The notes: generated by a model not told the origin, from the letters alone. A stretch of DNA of 64,000 nt from Marinobacter szutsaonensis (GCF_039523335.1 NZ_BAAAFC010000001.1:2294001-2358000); one strand, 5' to 3'. Shown: positions 1-10,064, numbered from the stretch's first letter. Numbers and translations are program-made.

Positions 1-1
1 G

Positions 2-64
2 CTGCGGGTGGTGTATGCCGAGGTCTGGCCCATCATCCTGACTCCCTTACTGGTTAATTCATGA
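2..64 (+). CDS. C-terminal tail of an unidentified protein (partial)
   Basis: Frame 2 reads open from the window edge and stops at the TGA at 62-64, giving about 20 codons that include LRVVYAEVWPIILTPLLV. The mix of hydrophobic residues would suit the end of a membrane protein, but the piece is too short to assign a family. Its only support is the open frame and its position upstream of the next gene in the same direction. It could be chance. Confidence 0.35.
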   Translation: MRVVYAEVWPIILTPLLVNS

Positions 65-237
65 TCAGCCTAACGCACTGTGTTTTGTACACAACCCCTT
101 TGGGGCGCTGAAAGACCAATTCCGCCTTGCCTTCGTAAGTGCGTGCCATAGACTGAAAGAGTGTGGCTGCAACGTGTGTTTTATGTTGCGCCAGCCTTCG
201 GATTTCAAATTCAGCCAAACGACCAAGAGGAATGGCC

Positions 238-1155
238 GTGTCCCCCATCTCCCGTTTTCGCCGCGCTGCGGCACTGACCGCCATGTTGATCACTGCACCG
301 GCCATGGCTGCCGACCCGGTGGTGGTGTCATCCAAGATCGATACCGAAGGTGCCGTGCTGGGCCAGATGGTGCTGCAGTCCCTGGAAGAGGCCGGTATCC
401 CGGTGGAAAATCGCCTGCAGCTGGGAGGAACGAGTATCGTGCGCAATGCCATCAAGGCCGGGGAAATCGACGTCTACCCGGAATACACCGGTAATGCGGC
501 GTTCTTCCACGACCAGGCCGACCGTGATATCTGGAAAAACGCGGGAAAAGCCTACCAGCAGGCGGCCCGCCTCGATCAGGAAGCGCACAACATTATCTGG
601 CTGAAACCGGCGCAAGCCAACAACACCTGGGCCATGAGTGTGCGCGGAGACCTGGCGCGGGAAAATGGTCTGAAGACCCTTGAGGACCTGGCCCGGTATA
701 TCAATGACGGCGGTGCCTTCAAGTTCGCGGCCAGTGCCGAATTCGTGGAATCGGCCAGCGCTCTGCCTGCGTTCCAGGAGGCGTATGGCTTCAAGCTGGA
801 GTCGGACCAGTTGCTGATCCTCTCCGGCGGTAACACCGCCGCGACACTCCGGGCAGCAGCCCTGAACAACAACGACGTCAACGGCGCCATGACCTATGGT
901 ACCGATGGCGGTCTGGACGCGCTGGATCTGACGGTGATGGAGGATACCCTGGGCGTTCAGCCGGTGTACCAGCCGGCGCCCATTGTGCGCGCCGAGGTGC
1001 TGGAAACCTATCCGGAGATCCGCGAGGTTCTGGACCCGGTCTTCGAATCCCTGGATCTGGAAACCCTCCAGCGTCTGAACGGTCAGGTCGCGGTCAATGG
1101 TTTGCCCGCCCAGACGGTGGCGCGGGACTATCTGGACTCCCTGGCCCGGGACTGA
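238..1155 (+). CDS. yehZ: Glycine betaine/osmoprotectant ABC transporter, periplasmic binding protein (YehZ/OsmF type)
   Basis: Periplasmic substrate-binding protein of an OpuAC/OsmF-type ABC importer for betaine-like quaternary amines. The N-terminus has an Arg-rich start, a hydrophobic stretch and an APAMAA cleavage region, so it is a Sec signal peptide. The mature part has family features such as the GGTSIVRNAIKAGEIDVYPEYTG region (quoted in part: EIDVYPEYTG), which lies near the ligand pocket. The start is a choice: AAGAGG at 225-230 lies 7 nt before GTG 238 but only 1 nt before ATG 232, so I favour GTG 238. That gives 305 aa, the same as E. coli YehZ. It is first in a four-gene operon whose order and sizes match E. 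coli yehZYXW. Whether it serves osmoprotection is inference. Confidence 0.88.
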   Translation: MSPISRFRRAAALTAMLITAPAMAADPVVVSSKIDTEGAVLGQMVLQSLEEAGIPVENRLQLGGTSIVRNAIKAGEIDVYPEYTGNAAFFHDQADRDIWKNAGKAYQQAARLDQEAHNIIWLKPAQANNTWAMSVRGDLARENGLKTLEDLARYINDGGAFKFAASAEFVESASALPAFQEAYGFKLESDQLLILSGGNTAATLRAAALNNNDVNGAMTYGTDGGLDALDLTVMEDTLGVQPVYQPAPIVRAEVLETYPEIREVLDPVFESLDLETLQRLNGQVAVNGLPAQTVARDYLDSLARD

Positions 1156-1158
1156 GGT

Positions 1159-2346
1159 TTGTCGGTTACCGGACCTGATTCCAGTCATATCGTGCCGAAC
1201 CGGGTCATTTCCGCGCTGGGGCTGCTGGCCCTGGCGCTGCTCTGGCTTCTGGACCTTGGCACCATCCAGCCCAATCGTATCGTGCCCGGCACCGGCCATG
1301 GTCTGGTCTCTGCGGTGGGCTCGGGTAGCGCAGCCCTGGTCACGGCGATGTTGGCCGGTTCCATTCTGCTCGCCTTCCTGCAGGTACGTGGCCGCTACCT
1401 GATCCTTCTCGCCCTGGTTGGCCTCTCGCTGGCACTGTTGCCGTTGCTCTTGGAGGTCTTTGCGAGCCGGCACCTGCCGGAGGACTCCCCCTATGCCCGC
1501 TCGTCCATCGGTGCGGGTTTCTGGTGCCTGCTGTTCCTGCTGTCCCTGATGTTGATCGAGACTCTGGGGCGGCTCGGGAGCCGGCGGGGGCTGCAGCTCC
1601 TGCTGGTGGTCGTGATCGGCGGCAGCTGGCTGATGTTCTTGCAGAGCGACGGCCTCGAGAGCCTGTCGCTGGTGCGGGAATTCAACGCCCGGCCGGCCAA
1701 GTTCGAGCAGGCGTTCTGGACGCATCTGGCGTTGGCGTTCGGGGCGGTGGCCATCAGTGCCGTTCTGGCGTTTGGTCTGGCGCTGAAAATGATGCGCAGC
1801 CCCGGCTGGCAGCGGCCCATCCTCGGCTTCGTGAGTTTTCTCCAGACCATCCCCAGCCTGGCGGTGTTTGGTTTGCTGATCGCGCCGCTCAGCGCTCTGG
1901 TTGCGGCATTCCCGGCCCTGGAGGCGCTGGGCATCCGGGGGATCGGCTGGACGCCCGCGCTGCTGGCCCTGGTTGCCTACAGCTTGTTGCCCATGGTCCG
2001 CAACACCTTCGTGGCCCTGACGGAAGTGCCCGAAAACCTTGCCGATGCCGGCCGGGGTATGGGCATGAATGAGCGGCAACTGTTTTTCAGACTCAAGTTA
2101 CCGCTGGCGCTGCCGGTCATCATCGAGGGTGTGCGTATCACCACGATTCAGGCCATCGGCCTGACGGCGGTGGCCGCCCTGATCGGTGCCGGCGGCTTCG
2201 GCAGTTTTATTTTCCAGGGGCTCGGTCAGGCGGCGATGGATCTGGTGTTGCTTGGTGCCTTACCCACCATCGCGCTTGCCCTGCTGGCCGATGCTGTATT
2301 CACAATGCTCGCTGCCAGCCTGAAGCCGACCCCGGCCACGGCCTGA
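1159..2346 (+). CDS. yehY: Osmoprotectant ABC transporter permease, long form (YehY type)
   Basis: Inner-membrane permease of the same importer, 395 aa as read from TTG 1159 (E. coli YehY is 385 aa). The N-terminal half carries several extra transmembrane segments. The C-terminal half is a standard BPD_transp_1 domain with the EAA-type cytoplasmic loop around GRGMGMNERQLFFRLKLPLA, which contacts the ATPase. It starts 3 nt after the yehZ stop. The TTG has only a poorly spaced TGAGG in front, so the in-frame GTG at 1192 is an alternative start. Being long, it resembles YehY and differs from the short second permease downstream. Confidence 0.88.
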   Translation: MSVTGPDSSHIVPNRVISALGLLALALLWLLDLGTIQPNRIVPGTGHGLVSAVGSGSAALVTAMLAGSILLAFLQVRGRYLILLALVGLSLALLPLLLEVFASRHLPEDSPYARSSIGAGFWCLLFLLSLMLIETLGRLGSRRGLQLLLVVVIGGSWLMFLQSDGLESLSLVREFNARPAKFEQAFWTHLALAFGAVAISAVLAFGLALKMMRSPGWQRPILGFVSFLQTIPSLAVFGLLIAPLSALVAAFPALEALGIRGIGWTPALLALVAYSLLPMVRNTFVALTEVPENLADAGRGMGMNERQLFFRLKLPLALPVIIEGVRITTIQAIGLTAVAALIGAGGFGSFIFQGLGQAAMDLVLLGALPTIALALLADAVFTMLAASLKPTPATA

Positions 2347-2366
2347 CAGGGAAAGGATTTGTCCGG

Positions 2367-3314
2367 ATGATCGAACTGAAAAATGTCACCCGGCGCTTCG
2401 GTAATACCGTCGCGGTGGATAACATCAACCTGACCATCGAGACTGGCGAGGTCTGCGTGCTGGTGGGGAGTTCCGGTTGTGGCAAGTCCACCACGCTCCG
2501 GATGATCAACCGCCTGTTGCCCCACAGTGAGGGCGAGATCCTGGTGGATGGTGAAGACATCACCACCATGAATCCGGAGCAGCTGCGGCTGAACATGGGG
2601 TACGTGATCCAGGGCACGGGGCTGTTTCCCCACTGGACGGTGGCCCGCAACATCGCCATGGTGCCCCAGTTGTTGAAATGGCCCCGGGAGCGGGTCGACG
2701 CGCGGGTCCATGAGCTGATGACCCTGCTGGATCTCGATCCGGCCAGCCATGCCAACAAATACCCCCAGCAACTGTCCGGCGGTCAGGCGCAGCGGGTGGG
2801 AGTGGCCCGGGCGCTGGCGGCGGACCCGAACATCCTGCTGATGGATGAACCCTTCGGCGCGCTGGATGCCATCACCCGGGACAATCTCCAGCTGGAGATG
2901 CTGCGCATCCAGAAGCAGGTGCGCAAAACCACCGTTTTCGTGACCCACGATATCGATGAGGCGTTGAAGCTGGCCACCCGCATTGCAGTGATGGATCAGG
3001 GGCGCATCATCCAGCATGACACGGCCGAGAATATCCTTCGGCGACCCGCGTCTGAGTTCGTGGAAAACCTGGTCGGCAAACAGGACCGGGGCCTGAAACT
3101 GATGAGCCTGCGACCGGTGCGGGAGCTGATGCAGCCCCATCCCGAGCCAAAACGCCCGGAACCCGGGTCGGAGGGGCTCAAGGAGGAGGACAACCTGCGT
3201 CTGGCCCTGTCGGTCATGCTCTGGCAGGACGCGCAGCAGGTGCCGGTCCTCAATGCCCAGGGGGAGGAGACCGGTGTGATCACCCGTGAACGCATTATTC
3301 GGGAAGGCGCCTGA
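2367..3314 (+). CDS. yehX: Osmoprotectant ABC transporter ATP-binding protein with C-terminal CBS segment (YehX type)
   Basis: Cytoplasmic ATPase of the importer, 315 aa. Visible motifs are Walker A GSSGCGKST (residues about 34-42), the ABC signature LSGGQAQRVGVARAL, Walker B ILLMDEPFGALD and the switch His in FVTHDIDEALKLA. After the ATPase core, residues about 280-315 (VPVLNAQGEETGVITRERII) look like one CBS half-motif, the remnant of the tandem CBS regulatory module found in OpuA/ProV-type ATPases. A single half-motif may not sense ionic strength as a tandem would. Its stop overlaps the next ATG, so translation is probably coupled. Confidence 0.92.
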   Translation: MIELKNVTRRFGNTVAVDNINLTIETGEVCVLVGSSGCGKSTTLRMINRLLPHSEGEILVDGEDITTMNPEQLRLNMGYVIQGTGLFPHWTVARNIAMVPQLLKWPRERVDARVHELMTLLDLDPASHANKYPQQLSGGQAQRVGVARALAADPNILLMDEPFGALDAITRDNLQLEMLRIQKQVRKTTVFVTHDIDEALKLATRIAVMDQGRIIQHDTAENILRRPASEFVENLVGKQDRGLKLMSLRPVRELMQPHPEPKRPEPGSEGLKEEDNLRLALSVMLWQDAQQVPVLNAQGEETGVITRERIIREGA

Positions 3315-4057
3315 TGCGTATCTGGGTACCGCCCGTCCTGCTGGCCGCTCTCCTGTGCGGGTTGAGCGCCGGCATGCCCCTACTGGAGCCGTTGTTCCAC
3401 TGGGTGCAGCCGGACAAACAGCAGGTGATCTATGAGCGGGAGAGCTTTCTGTTTCTCCTGCAGAACCATTTGCTCTTGGTTCTGGTATCCGCGGCGGTTG
3501 GCACCCTGGTCGCCGTGGCCGGCGGCATTGTCGCCACCCGGCCGTCAGGGCGCGATTTCCTGCCGCTGGTCAGTCAGGTGGCGTCCATCGGCCAGACCTT
3601 CCCGCCGGTCGCCGTCCTGGCCCTGGCGGTGCCGGTCCTCGGTTTCGGGGAAGCGCCAATACTGGTCGCCCTGATGCTCTATGGCTTGTTGCCGATTCTG
3701 CGTAACACCCTGGCGGGCCTGGAAGGCATCAGCCCTGCCGTGAAGGAGGCCGCCCGGGGGATGGGCATGTCGCCGATGCAGGTGCTGGTGCGGGCCGAAC
3801 TGCCCCTGGCGGGCAGGGTGATTCTTGCCGGCATCCGCACCTCGGTCACCATCAACATCGCCACCGCCGCCATCGGCTCTACCATCGGTGCCCGTACACT
3901 GGGCGACCCGGTCATTGCCGGGCTGGTCAATGGCAACACCGCGTATGTGCTGCAGGGGGCAATCCTGATCGGCTTGCTGGCGCTGACAACCGACAGTCTG
4001 TTCGAGGCGCTGGAACGAACCTGGGACCGTCGGTTTTCACCACAAGTGGCGGTTTGA
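3314..4057 (+). CDS. yehW: Osmoprotectant ABC transporter permease, short form (YehW type)
   Basis: Second inner-membrane permease of the importer, 247 aa (E. coli YehW is 243 aa). It has about six transmembrane segments and an EAA loop around AARGMGMSPMQVLVRAELPLA. Its ATG overlaps the stop of the ATPase gene (ATGA-type junction), so both should be made in similar amounts. It is the last gene of the operon and converges on the VOC gene with only 30 bp between the stops. Two dissimilar permeases with one ATPase and one binding protein is the YehZYXW arrangement. Confidence 0.9.
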   Translation: MRIWVPPVLLAALLCGLSAGMPLLEPLFHWVQPDKQQVIYERESFLFLLQNHLLLVLVSAAVGTLVAVAGGIVATRPSGRDFLPLVSQVASIGQTFPPVAVLALAVPVLGFGEAPILVALMLYGLLPILRNTLAGLEGISPAVKEAARGMGMSPMQVLVRAELPLAGRVILAGIRTSVTINIATAAIGSTIGARTLGDPVIAGLVNGNTAYVLQGAILIGLLALTTDSLFEALERTWDRRFSPQVAV

Positions 4058-4087
4058 TGCGCGCCTGCTGAATGCCTCTCCGCTGGC

Positions 4088-4459
4088 TCAGCCGAAGTGG
4101 TAAAACGCCAGCTTGTTACCATCCGGGTCTTTCACGTAGGCCCCATAAAACTGCCCCGGAATCCGCTGTCCCGGTTCGCCGTCACAGGTGGCGCCCAGTT
4201 CGAGGGCCTTTTTGTAGTGGGCATCGACGGCCTCTTTGGGGCCGGGGTGGATCGCCAGCATGTTGCCGTTGCCCGGGTGGTTGGGCTCTTCATTGAAGGG
4301 GATGCACACCGCCAGCATCGGTTCGCGCATGCTCTTGCCGATGAAGGCAATGCGCCCCATATCCAGCAGTACCTTTGCGCCCAGATCGCTCAAAAGGTCG
4401 CTGTAGAAGGCCTTTGCCCGTTCCATGTCACTGACACCGAGGGTGACGTAGCCGATCAT
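4088..4459 (-). CDS. VOC superfamily (glyoxalase/bleomycin-resistance fold) protein
   Basis: A 123-aa protein of the vicinal oxygen chelate fold. The N-terminal IGYVTLGVSDMERAKAFYSD and the C-terminal YVKDPDGNKLAFYHFG are the two family signatures, one per beta-alpha-beta-beta-beta module. Members bind a metal or small ligands and include glyoxalase I, dioxygenases and antibiotic-binding proteins, so the substrate cannot be told from sequence. An AGGAGAA ribosome-binding site precedes the ATG. It is followed in the same direction by the P-type ATPase gene only in the sense of the map; the ATPase lies upstream, 59 bp away, so the two could be co-transcribed. Confidence 0.85.
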   Translation of the reverse strand: MIGYVTLGVSDMERAKAFYSDLLSDLGAKVLLDMGRIAFIGKSMREPMLAVCIPFNEEPNHPGNGNMLAIHPGPKEAVDAHYKKALELGATCDGEPGQRIPGQFYGAYVKDPDGNKLAFYHFG

Positions 4460-4518
4460 CTTCGTTTCTCCTGTTTGTTTGGTTTGGCTGAATAACTACG
4501 AAATTCAGGGCGAACAGT

Positions 4519-7269
4519 TTAGTCTGTCCGAGGCCTGACGTCCCGTCTGCTCCTGCGTCCGATCAGCCATTTTTCCAGTTCCAGCACCATCAGCAGGGCC
4601 AGTCCGACGGCCAGGATGACAAGCCACATGGCAGCGGGGATGGGTCGGGTATCAAAGAAGGTTTCCATGAATGGTGCGTAGGTGAAAATTAGTTGCAACA
4701 GTAGCACCACGCCGACCGCTATCAGCACCTTGCCGGAACCGAACAACCCGGCGAATCCCAGCGAAGAGCTGCGCAGTCGGCGCACGCTGAACAGGTAGAA
4801 AATTTCCATGATGACCAGGGTGTTGACTGCATAGGTGCGCGATTCCTCCAGGCTGTACCCGTGGTACTGGGTCCAGCTGAAGATCCCGAAAATGCCGGCG
4901 GCGAACAGTGTGGAGACCAGCAATATGCGCCATACCAGGAAGGAGGTAAGCATCGATTCTTTCGCCGGTCGGGGCGGGCGTTTCATGATGTCGTTTTCAC
5001 TGACTTCGAAAGCCAGTGCCATGGCGAGCGCCACCGAGCTGACCATGTTGACCCAGAGAATCTGGAGCGGGGCGATTGGCAGCGTCAGTCCTGCCAGGAT
5101 CGCCAGGATGATACTCACCGATTCACCACCATTCACCGGCAACAGAAAAGCAATGGCTTTTTTCAGGTTGTCGTAAACGGTGCGTCCCTCACGCACGGCA
5201 TCGACGATGGAGGCGAAATTGTCATCGCTGATCACCATCTCGGAGGCTTCCTTGGCTGCCTCGGTGCCCTTGTGGCCCATGGCGATGCCGACATCGGCAC
5301 GCTTGAGCGCCGGCGCATCATTGACGCCGTCACCGGTCATGGCAACGATGGCTCCCTGCTTCTGTAGCAGGGTCACAATTCGCAGTTTGTGCTCGGGACT
5401 GACCCGCGCGTAGACGTCCACCTCACTCAGGCGTTTCTGAAGCTCGGCATCATCCATTCGTTCCAGTTCGTGCCCGGTGACGGCCTCTTTGGTGTTCTGA
5501 AGCTTGAGTTGGGCAGCGATCGCACGTGCGGTTGATGAGTGATCACCGGTGATCATTTTTACCCGGATTCCGGCTGCCTGGCACTCGCCCACGGCACTGA
5601 TAGCCTCTTCCCGGGGTGGGTCGATCAGTCCGTAGAGGCCCAGCAGTGCGAGGCCGTTCTCCACGTCATCAAACGTGAGCTCTGACTGGTCATTCCGGAT
5701 CGGTTTCGCGGCCACAGCCAATACGCGCTGCCCCCGGGCAGCCATCTGCTCGATCTGTTGATGCCAGTACTCGCGATCCATTGGCTGGTTATGATTGGCG
5801 CCCACCACCTCCTTACAAAGTTCAACGACCCGTTCCGGGGCTCCCTTGAGGAAGAGAAAGGCGTGCCCCTCATGGCTGTGATGCAGTGTTGCCATGAACT
5901 TGTGCTCTGATTCAAAGGGAATCAGATCCGTGCGCGGGTATTGTTTGCTTTCCTGCTCCGGGTTCATTCCGGCTTTCATGGCGGCAACCAGAAGTGCCCC
6001 CTCCATCGGGTCGCCATGGACTTGCCAGCCGTTGGTACCTTCGCCTTTCTCCACTGAAGAATCGTTACACAGAAGCGCGCCCAGGAGAGTCTGTCGCAGT
6101 AGATCGTCCGAAGTCGGCTCGGAAGTCTGGCCGTCATGCTCAAAGGTGCCGTGGGGATCATACCCTGTGCCCGTCACGGTATAGCTGTCAGTGACTGTGA
6201 CAACACTGCGCACTGTCATCTCGTTCCGGGTCAGGGTGCCAGTTTTGTCGGAGCCGATGACACTGACCGAACCGAGTGTTTCGACCACCGGCAGTCTTCG
6301 GATGATGGCCTTGCGCCTGGCCATGCGCTGAACGCCGATAGCGAGGGTCACGGTGAGGATCGCCGGCAGACCTTCGGGTATGGCTGCTACTGCCAGCCCG
6401 ACCACGATCATGAACATCTCTACCGCCGTGTGATCCCGCAGGGTGATCCCGGCCACGAAGACCAGCAGTGCGATCAGCAGGACAGCAGCGGTGATCCAGC
6501 GCGCCAACCGATCCATCTGTTGCAAAAGAGGCGTGGTGAGGGACTCCACACGTGACACCATGGTGCTGATGCGACCGATCTCGGTGCCAATTCCGGTAGC
6601 CACAACGACGCCGGTGCCCTGCCCCTGGGTCACCAGGGTGCCCGAATAGGCCATGTTGCGTCGGTCGCCCAGAACCGCATCGGGCCGGATTGGATCAAGT
6701 GATTTCGCTACCGCCACCGATTCGCCGGTAAGTGCGGCTTCCTGGACCTGTAGCCCCTTGACCTTCAGCAACCGCAGGTCGGCCGGTACCTTGTCGCCCG
6801 ATTGCACCATTACCCGGTCCCCGGGCACCAGATCCTCGGCCGGTATCGATATCCGACGCCCTCCGCGCACTACCATCGCCTTGGCCGACAGCATCTGGCG
6901 GATAGCCCGCAGCGCATCCTCGGCCTTGCCCTCCTGGATAAAGCCGATGGCGGCATTGACCAGAACGACCGCCAGGATGACCCCCGCATCAACCCAGTGA
7001 TGCAGTGCGGCGGCAATTGCGGCCGCCGCCAATAACACGTAGATCAGAAGGTTTCTGAAATGGGAAAAGAAGCGGACCAGGATACTACGCGGCCTGACTT
7101 CAGGCAGCGCGTTGGGTCCGTATTCCGTCTGCCGCCGTTTGGACTCCTTCTCGGACAGGCCTTCGCCGTCGGTGGCAAGCTTCAGCAGCAGTTCGTCCTG
7201 CGTCAGTGCATGCCAGGACGGTTGAGGTGCCTGCTCGTCGTCATGTTTCTGGACCTTGGTTTTTGCCAT
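4519..7269 (-). CDS. P-type cation-transporting ATPase (type II-like, HAD-IC)
   Basis: A 916-aa P-type ATPase of the inner membrane. In order it has a cation-ATPase N-terminal domain (about 20-90), actuator motif TGES (181-184), the M4 motif PEGLP (298-302), phosphorylation motif DKTGT (341-345), nucleotide-binding KGAPERV and hinge TGDGVNDAP (about 643). The PEGLP motif and length place it with type II (Ca2+/Na+/H+-like) pumps. The M6 stretch [15 protein letters not shown] lacks the Asp that coordinates Ca2+ in classical SERCA/PMR1 pumps, so the transported ion is uncertain. The Lys-rich N-terminus is cytoplasmic. No partner subunit is nearby. It is divergent from the ycaO gene across 210 bp. 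Confidence 0.93.
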   Translation of the reverse strand: MAKTKVQKHDDEQAPQPSWHALTQDELLLKLATDGEGLSEKESKRRQTEYGPNALPEVRPRSILVRFFSHFRNLLIYVLLAAAAIAAALHHWVDAGVILAVVLVNAAIGFIQEGKAEDALRAIRQMLSAKAMVVRGGRRISIPAEDLVPGDRVMVQSGDKVPADLRLLKVKGLQVQEAALTGESVAVAKSLDPIRPDAVLGDRRNMAYSGTLVTQGQGTGVVVATGIGTEIGRISTMVSRVESLTTPLLQQMDRLARWITAAVLLIALLVFVAGITLRDHTAVEMFMIVVGLAVAAIPEGLPAILTVTLAIGVQRMARRKAIIRRLPVVETLGSVSVIGSDKTGTLTRNEMTVRSVVTVTDSYTVTGTGYDPHGTFEHDGQTSEPTSDDLLRQTLLGALLCNDSSVEKGEGTNGWQVHGDPMEGALLVAAMKAGMNPEQESKQYPRTDLIPFESEHKFMATLHHSHEGHAFLFLKGAPERVVELCKEVVGANHNQPMDREYWHQQIEQMAARGQRVLAVAAKPIRNDQSELTFDDVENGLALLGLYGLIDPPREEAISAVGECQAAGIRVKMITGDHSSTARAIAAQLKLQNTKEAVTGHELERMDDAELQKRLSEVDVYARVSPEHKLRIVTLLQKQGAIVAMTGDGVNDAPALKRADVGIAMGHKGTEAAKEASEMVISDDNFASIVDAVREGRTVYDNLKKAIAFLLPVNGGESVSIILAILAGLTLPIAPLQILWVNMVSSVALAMALAFEVSENDIMKRPPRPAKESMLTSFLVWRILLVSTLFAAGIFGIFSWTQYHGYSLEESRTYAVNTLVIMEIFYLFSVRRLRSSSLGFAGLFGSGKVLIAVGVVLLLQLIFTYAPFMETFFDTRPIPAAMWLVILAVGLALLMVLELEKWLIGRRSRRDVRPRTD

Positions 7270-7479
7270 GGGCTGTTCCTTTTCCCGCGCTCAACAGGAG
7301 CCATCCTACAGAGTTAAACACAAGTTCCTCTTCCAGGCATGACCAGGGTCAGGACTCAGAACGTTCCTTGCTGATTAGGGGTTTGTACCAAGCGCCGAGA
7401 CGAACCCCCTCAAAAACTGGATAATGACGGGTTTCAGCCTGACGGCTCGCCGAAATTCTCCACGCCTGGTGCTCCCGCT

Positions 7480-9675
7480 ATGGAAATCAAAGTCAATTTT
7501 CTCGACAACCTCCGCCTTGAAGCCAAGTTTGACGACTTCACCGTCGTCACTGATCAGCCTATCCGTTACAAGGGCGATGGCTCGGCGCCGAGTCCTTTCG
7601 ACTACTTCCTGGCATCCTCAGCCCTGTGTGCGGCCTATTTCGTGCGGGTGTATTGCCTCGCGCGCAACATTCCCACCGATAACATCCGGCTGTCCCAGAA
7701 CAACATCGTGGATCCGGAGAACCGCTACAATCAGATCTTCAAGATCCAGGTGGAGCTGCCGGAGGATCTGCCCGAGAAGGACCGGCAGGGCATCCTGCGC
7801 TCGATCGACCGCTGCACCGTGAAGAAGGTGGTGCAGACCGGCCCGAACTTCGAAATCGAGACGGTGGAAAGCCTCGACGAGGACGCCCAGGCGCTGCTGA
7901 TGGTGGAGCCGGACAGCGCGCACCACACCTTCATCGAAGGCAAGGATGCGCCGCTGGAGCAGACCATCGCCAGGATGACCGGTATCCTGCGCGAGCTGGG
8001 CATGAAGATTGAGATTGCCTCCTGGCGCAACATCGTGCCTCACGTGTGGTCCCTGCATATCCGCGATGCCGCCTCACCCATGTGCTTCACCAACGGCAAG
8101 GGTGCCACCAAGGAGAGCGCCCTATGTTCGGCCCTGGGCGAGTTCATCGAGCGGCTGAACTGCAACTTCTTCTACAACGACCAGTTCTTCGGCGAGGACA
8201 TCGCCAACGCCGAGTTCGTGCATTATCCGGACGAGAAGTGGTTCCAGCCGGGCCCTGAGGACGAGCTGCCCGAAGGCATCCTGGACGACCACTGCCTCGC
8301 CATCTACAACCCGGAAGGCGAGCTGGGCGGGTCCAACCTGATCGACACCAACTCCGGCCGCGTGGATCGCGGCATCTGTGCGCTGCCGTACGTGCGCCAG
8401 TCCGACGGTGAGGTGGTGTACTTCCCCTCGAACCTGGTGGAGAACCTGTTCCTGAGCAACGGCATGAGTGCCGGTAACACCCTGGCCGAGGCCAAGGTGC
8501 AGTGCCTGTCCGAGATCTTCGAGCGGGCGGTTAAGAAGCAGATCATAGAGGAAGAGATTGCCCTGCCGGACGTGCCCCGGGAGGTGCTGGCGCGTTATCC
8601 GGAGATTGTCGAGGGCATCGAGGCGCTGGAAGCCCAGGGCTTCCCGGTGCTGGTGAAGGACGCCTCCCTGGGCGGTCGGTTCCCGGTGATGTGTGTGACC
8701 CTGATGAACCCGAAAACCGGCGGCGTGTTCGCCTCTTTCGGGGCCCATCCGAGCTTCCACGTGGCGCTGGAGCGCAGCCTGACCGAGCTGATGCAGGGCC
8801 GCAGCTTCGAGGGCCTCAACGACGTGCCGCCGCCCACGTTCAACAGTCTGGCGGTGGCCGAGCCCAACAACTACGTGGAGCACTTCATCGATTCCACCGG
8901 TGTGGTGTCCTGGCGCTTCTTCAGCGCGAAGTCCGACTACGCGTTCAGCGACTGGAACTTCTCCGGCACCAACGAGGAAGAGGCCGATCTGCTGTTCGGC
9001 ATCCTCGCGGACCTGGGCAAGGAAGTGTACGTGGCCGTACACGAGGATCTCGGTGCGCCCACCTGCCGCATCCTGGTGCCGGGCTACTCCGAGGTGTACC
9101 CGGTGGAGGACCTGATCTGGGACAACACCAACATGGCCCTGGACTACCGCGAAGACATCCTGAACCTGCACTCCCTGAGTGACGAGCAGCTGGCGGACCT
9201 GGCGGAGCGTCTGGAGGCGAGCCAGCTCGACAACTACATGACCATCATCACCCTGATCGGCGTGGAGTTTGACGAAAACACCGTCTGGGGACAGCTGACC
9301 ATCCTCGAGCTCAAGCTGCTGATCTGCCTGGCCCTGGGCTGGCATGAAGAGGCGCTGGAATTTGTCGAGATGTTCCTGCAGTTCAACGACAACACCGTCG
9401 AACGTGGTCTGTTCTACCAGGCCATGCAAGCGGTGCTGGAAGTGACCCTGGACGAGGATCTGGAGCTGGACGACTACATCGTCAATTTCCGGCGCATGTT
9501 CGGCGACGACACCATGGATGCGGTGGTCGGCTCGGTGGAGGGCACTGTGCGTTTCCACGGCCTGACGCCGACCAACATGCAGCTGGAAGGACTGGACAAG
9601 CACCTGAGGCTGGTCGAGAGCTACAAAAAGCTGCACGCCGCCCGGGCGCTGGCAGCGGGTGTGGCCGAGGGCTGA
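7480..9675 (+). CDS. ycaO: OsmC-YcaO fusion protein
   Basis: A 731-aa fusion. Residues 1 to about 145 are an OsmC-like domain, a family of thiol peroxidases. From about residue 147 the protein aligns along its length with E. coli YcaO (586 aa): FTNGKGATKESALCSALGEF, GMSAGNTLAEAKVQ and FGAHPSFHVALERSLTEL are close to the E. coli text. YcaO-domain enzymes activate amide carbonyls with ATP. The E. coli protein is linked to beta-methylthiolation of ribosomal protein S12 Asp88 with RimO. The helical C-terminus (about 590-731) matches the E. coli tail. ATG 7480 has no strong ribosome-binding site. The fusion suggests a redox link to the modification, which is inference. Confidence 0.93.
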   Translation: MEIKVNFLDNLRLEAKFDDFTVVTDQPIRYKGDGSAPSPFDYFLASSALCAAYFVRVYCLARNIPTDNIRLSQNNIVDPENRYNQIFKIQVELPEDLPEKDRQGILRSIDRCTVKKVVQTGPNFEIETVESLDEDAQALLMVEPDSAHHTFIEGKDAPLEQTIARMTGILRELGMKIEIASWRNIVPHVWSLHIRDAASPMCFTNGKGATKESALCSALGEFIERLNCNFFYNDQFFGEDIANAEFVHYPDEKWFQPGPEDELPEGILDDHCLAIYNPEGELGGSNLIDTNSGRVDRGICALPYVRQSDGEVVYFPSNLVENLFLSNGMSAGNTLAEAKVQCLSEIFERAVKKQIIEEEIALPDVPREVLARYPEIVEGIEALEAQGFPVLVKDASLGGRFPVMCVTLMNPKTGGVFASFGAHPSFHVALERSLTELMQGRSFEGLNDVPPPTFNSLAVAEPNNYVEHFIDSTGVVSWRFFSAKSDYAFSDWNFSGTNEEEADLLFGILADLGKEVYVAVHEDLGAPTCRILVPGYSEVYPVEDLIWDNTNMALDYREDILNLHSLSDEQLADLAERLEASQLDNYMTIITLIGVEFDENTVWGQLTILELKLLICLALGWHEEALEFVEMFLQFNDNTVERGLFYQAMQAVLEVTLDEDLELDDYIVNFRRMFGDDTMDAVVGSVEGTVRFHGLTPTNMQLEGLDKHLRLVESYKKLHAARALAAGVAEG

Positions 9676-9695
9676 GGCGGCGCCTCCGGCCCCGG

Positions 9696-10049
9696 CTATT
9701 CGTCCACCACGACTTCAAAGCCCCCGTAGATCAGCCGCTTGCCATCGAACGGCATGGGGTTTACATCCGGCTGTAAGCGGGGGTCTTCCATGATTCTGGG
9801 CATGGCCTTATCCCGTACCTCCCGGGAGGGCCATACCAGCCATGAGAAAACCACCGTCTCATCTGGCCGGCATTTGACCGCCATGGGAAACGAGGTGACT
9901 TCACCCTCGGGTACATCATCTCCCCAGCATTCCACCATTTTCTCAACACCGTGTTCCTTGAAGACGGCCGCCGCATCGCTGGCGTGCCGGATGTAGTCTG
10001 CCTTGTTGGCGGTAGGTACGGCTGCAACAAATCCATCGATATAACTCAT
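9696..10049 (-). CDS. DUF1428 family protein (YbaA-like)
   Basis: A 117-aa protein matching DUF1428 over its length, with the typical start MSYIDGFVAAVPTANKADY, the central VEKMVECWGDDVPEGEVTSF and the end PFDGKRLIYGGFE. The fold is a dimeric alpha-beta barrel; the biochemical role is unknown. It starts 15 bp after the stop of the DGPF gene and shares its direction, so the two are almost certainly one transcript. AGGAGACTCGCC precedes the ATG. Its place behind an ECF42-linked DGPF gene suggests the same regulon. Confidence 0.88.
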   Translation of the reverse strand: MSYIDGFVAAVPTANKADYIRHASDAAAVFKEHGVEKMVECWGDDVPEGEVTSFPMAVKCRPDETVVFSWLVWPSREVRDKAMPRIMEDPRLQPDVNPMPFDGKRLIYGGFEVVVDE

Positions 10050-10064
10050 GGCGAGTCTCCTTGG

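Noticed and set aside
328..2079. 583-aa minus-strand open frame opposite yehZ/yehY
   Set aside because: Gln/Arg/His-rich antisense translation with no family features; it crosses two real genes.
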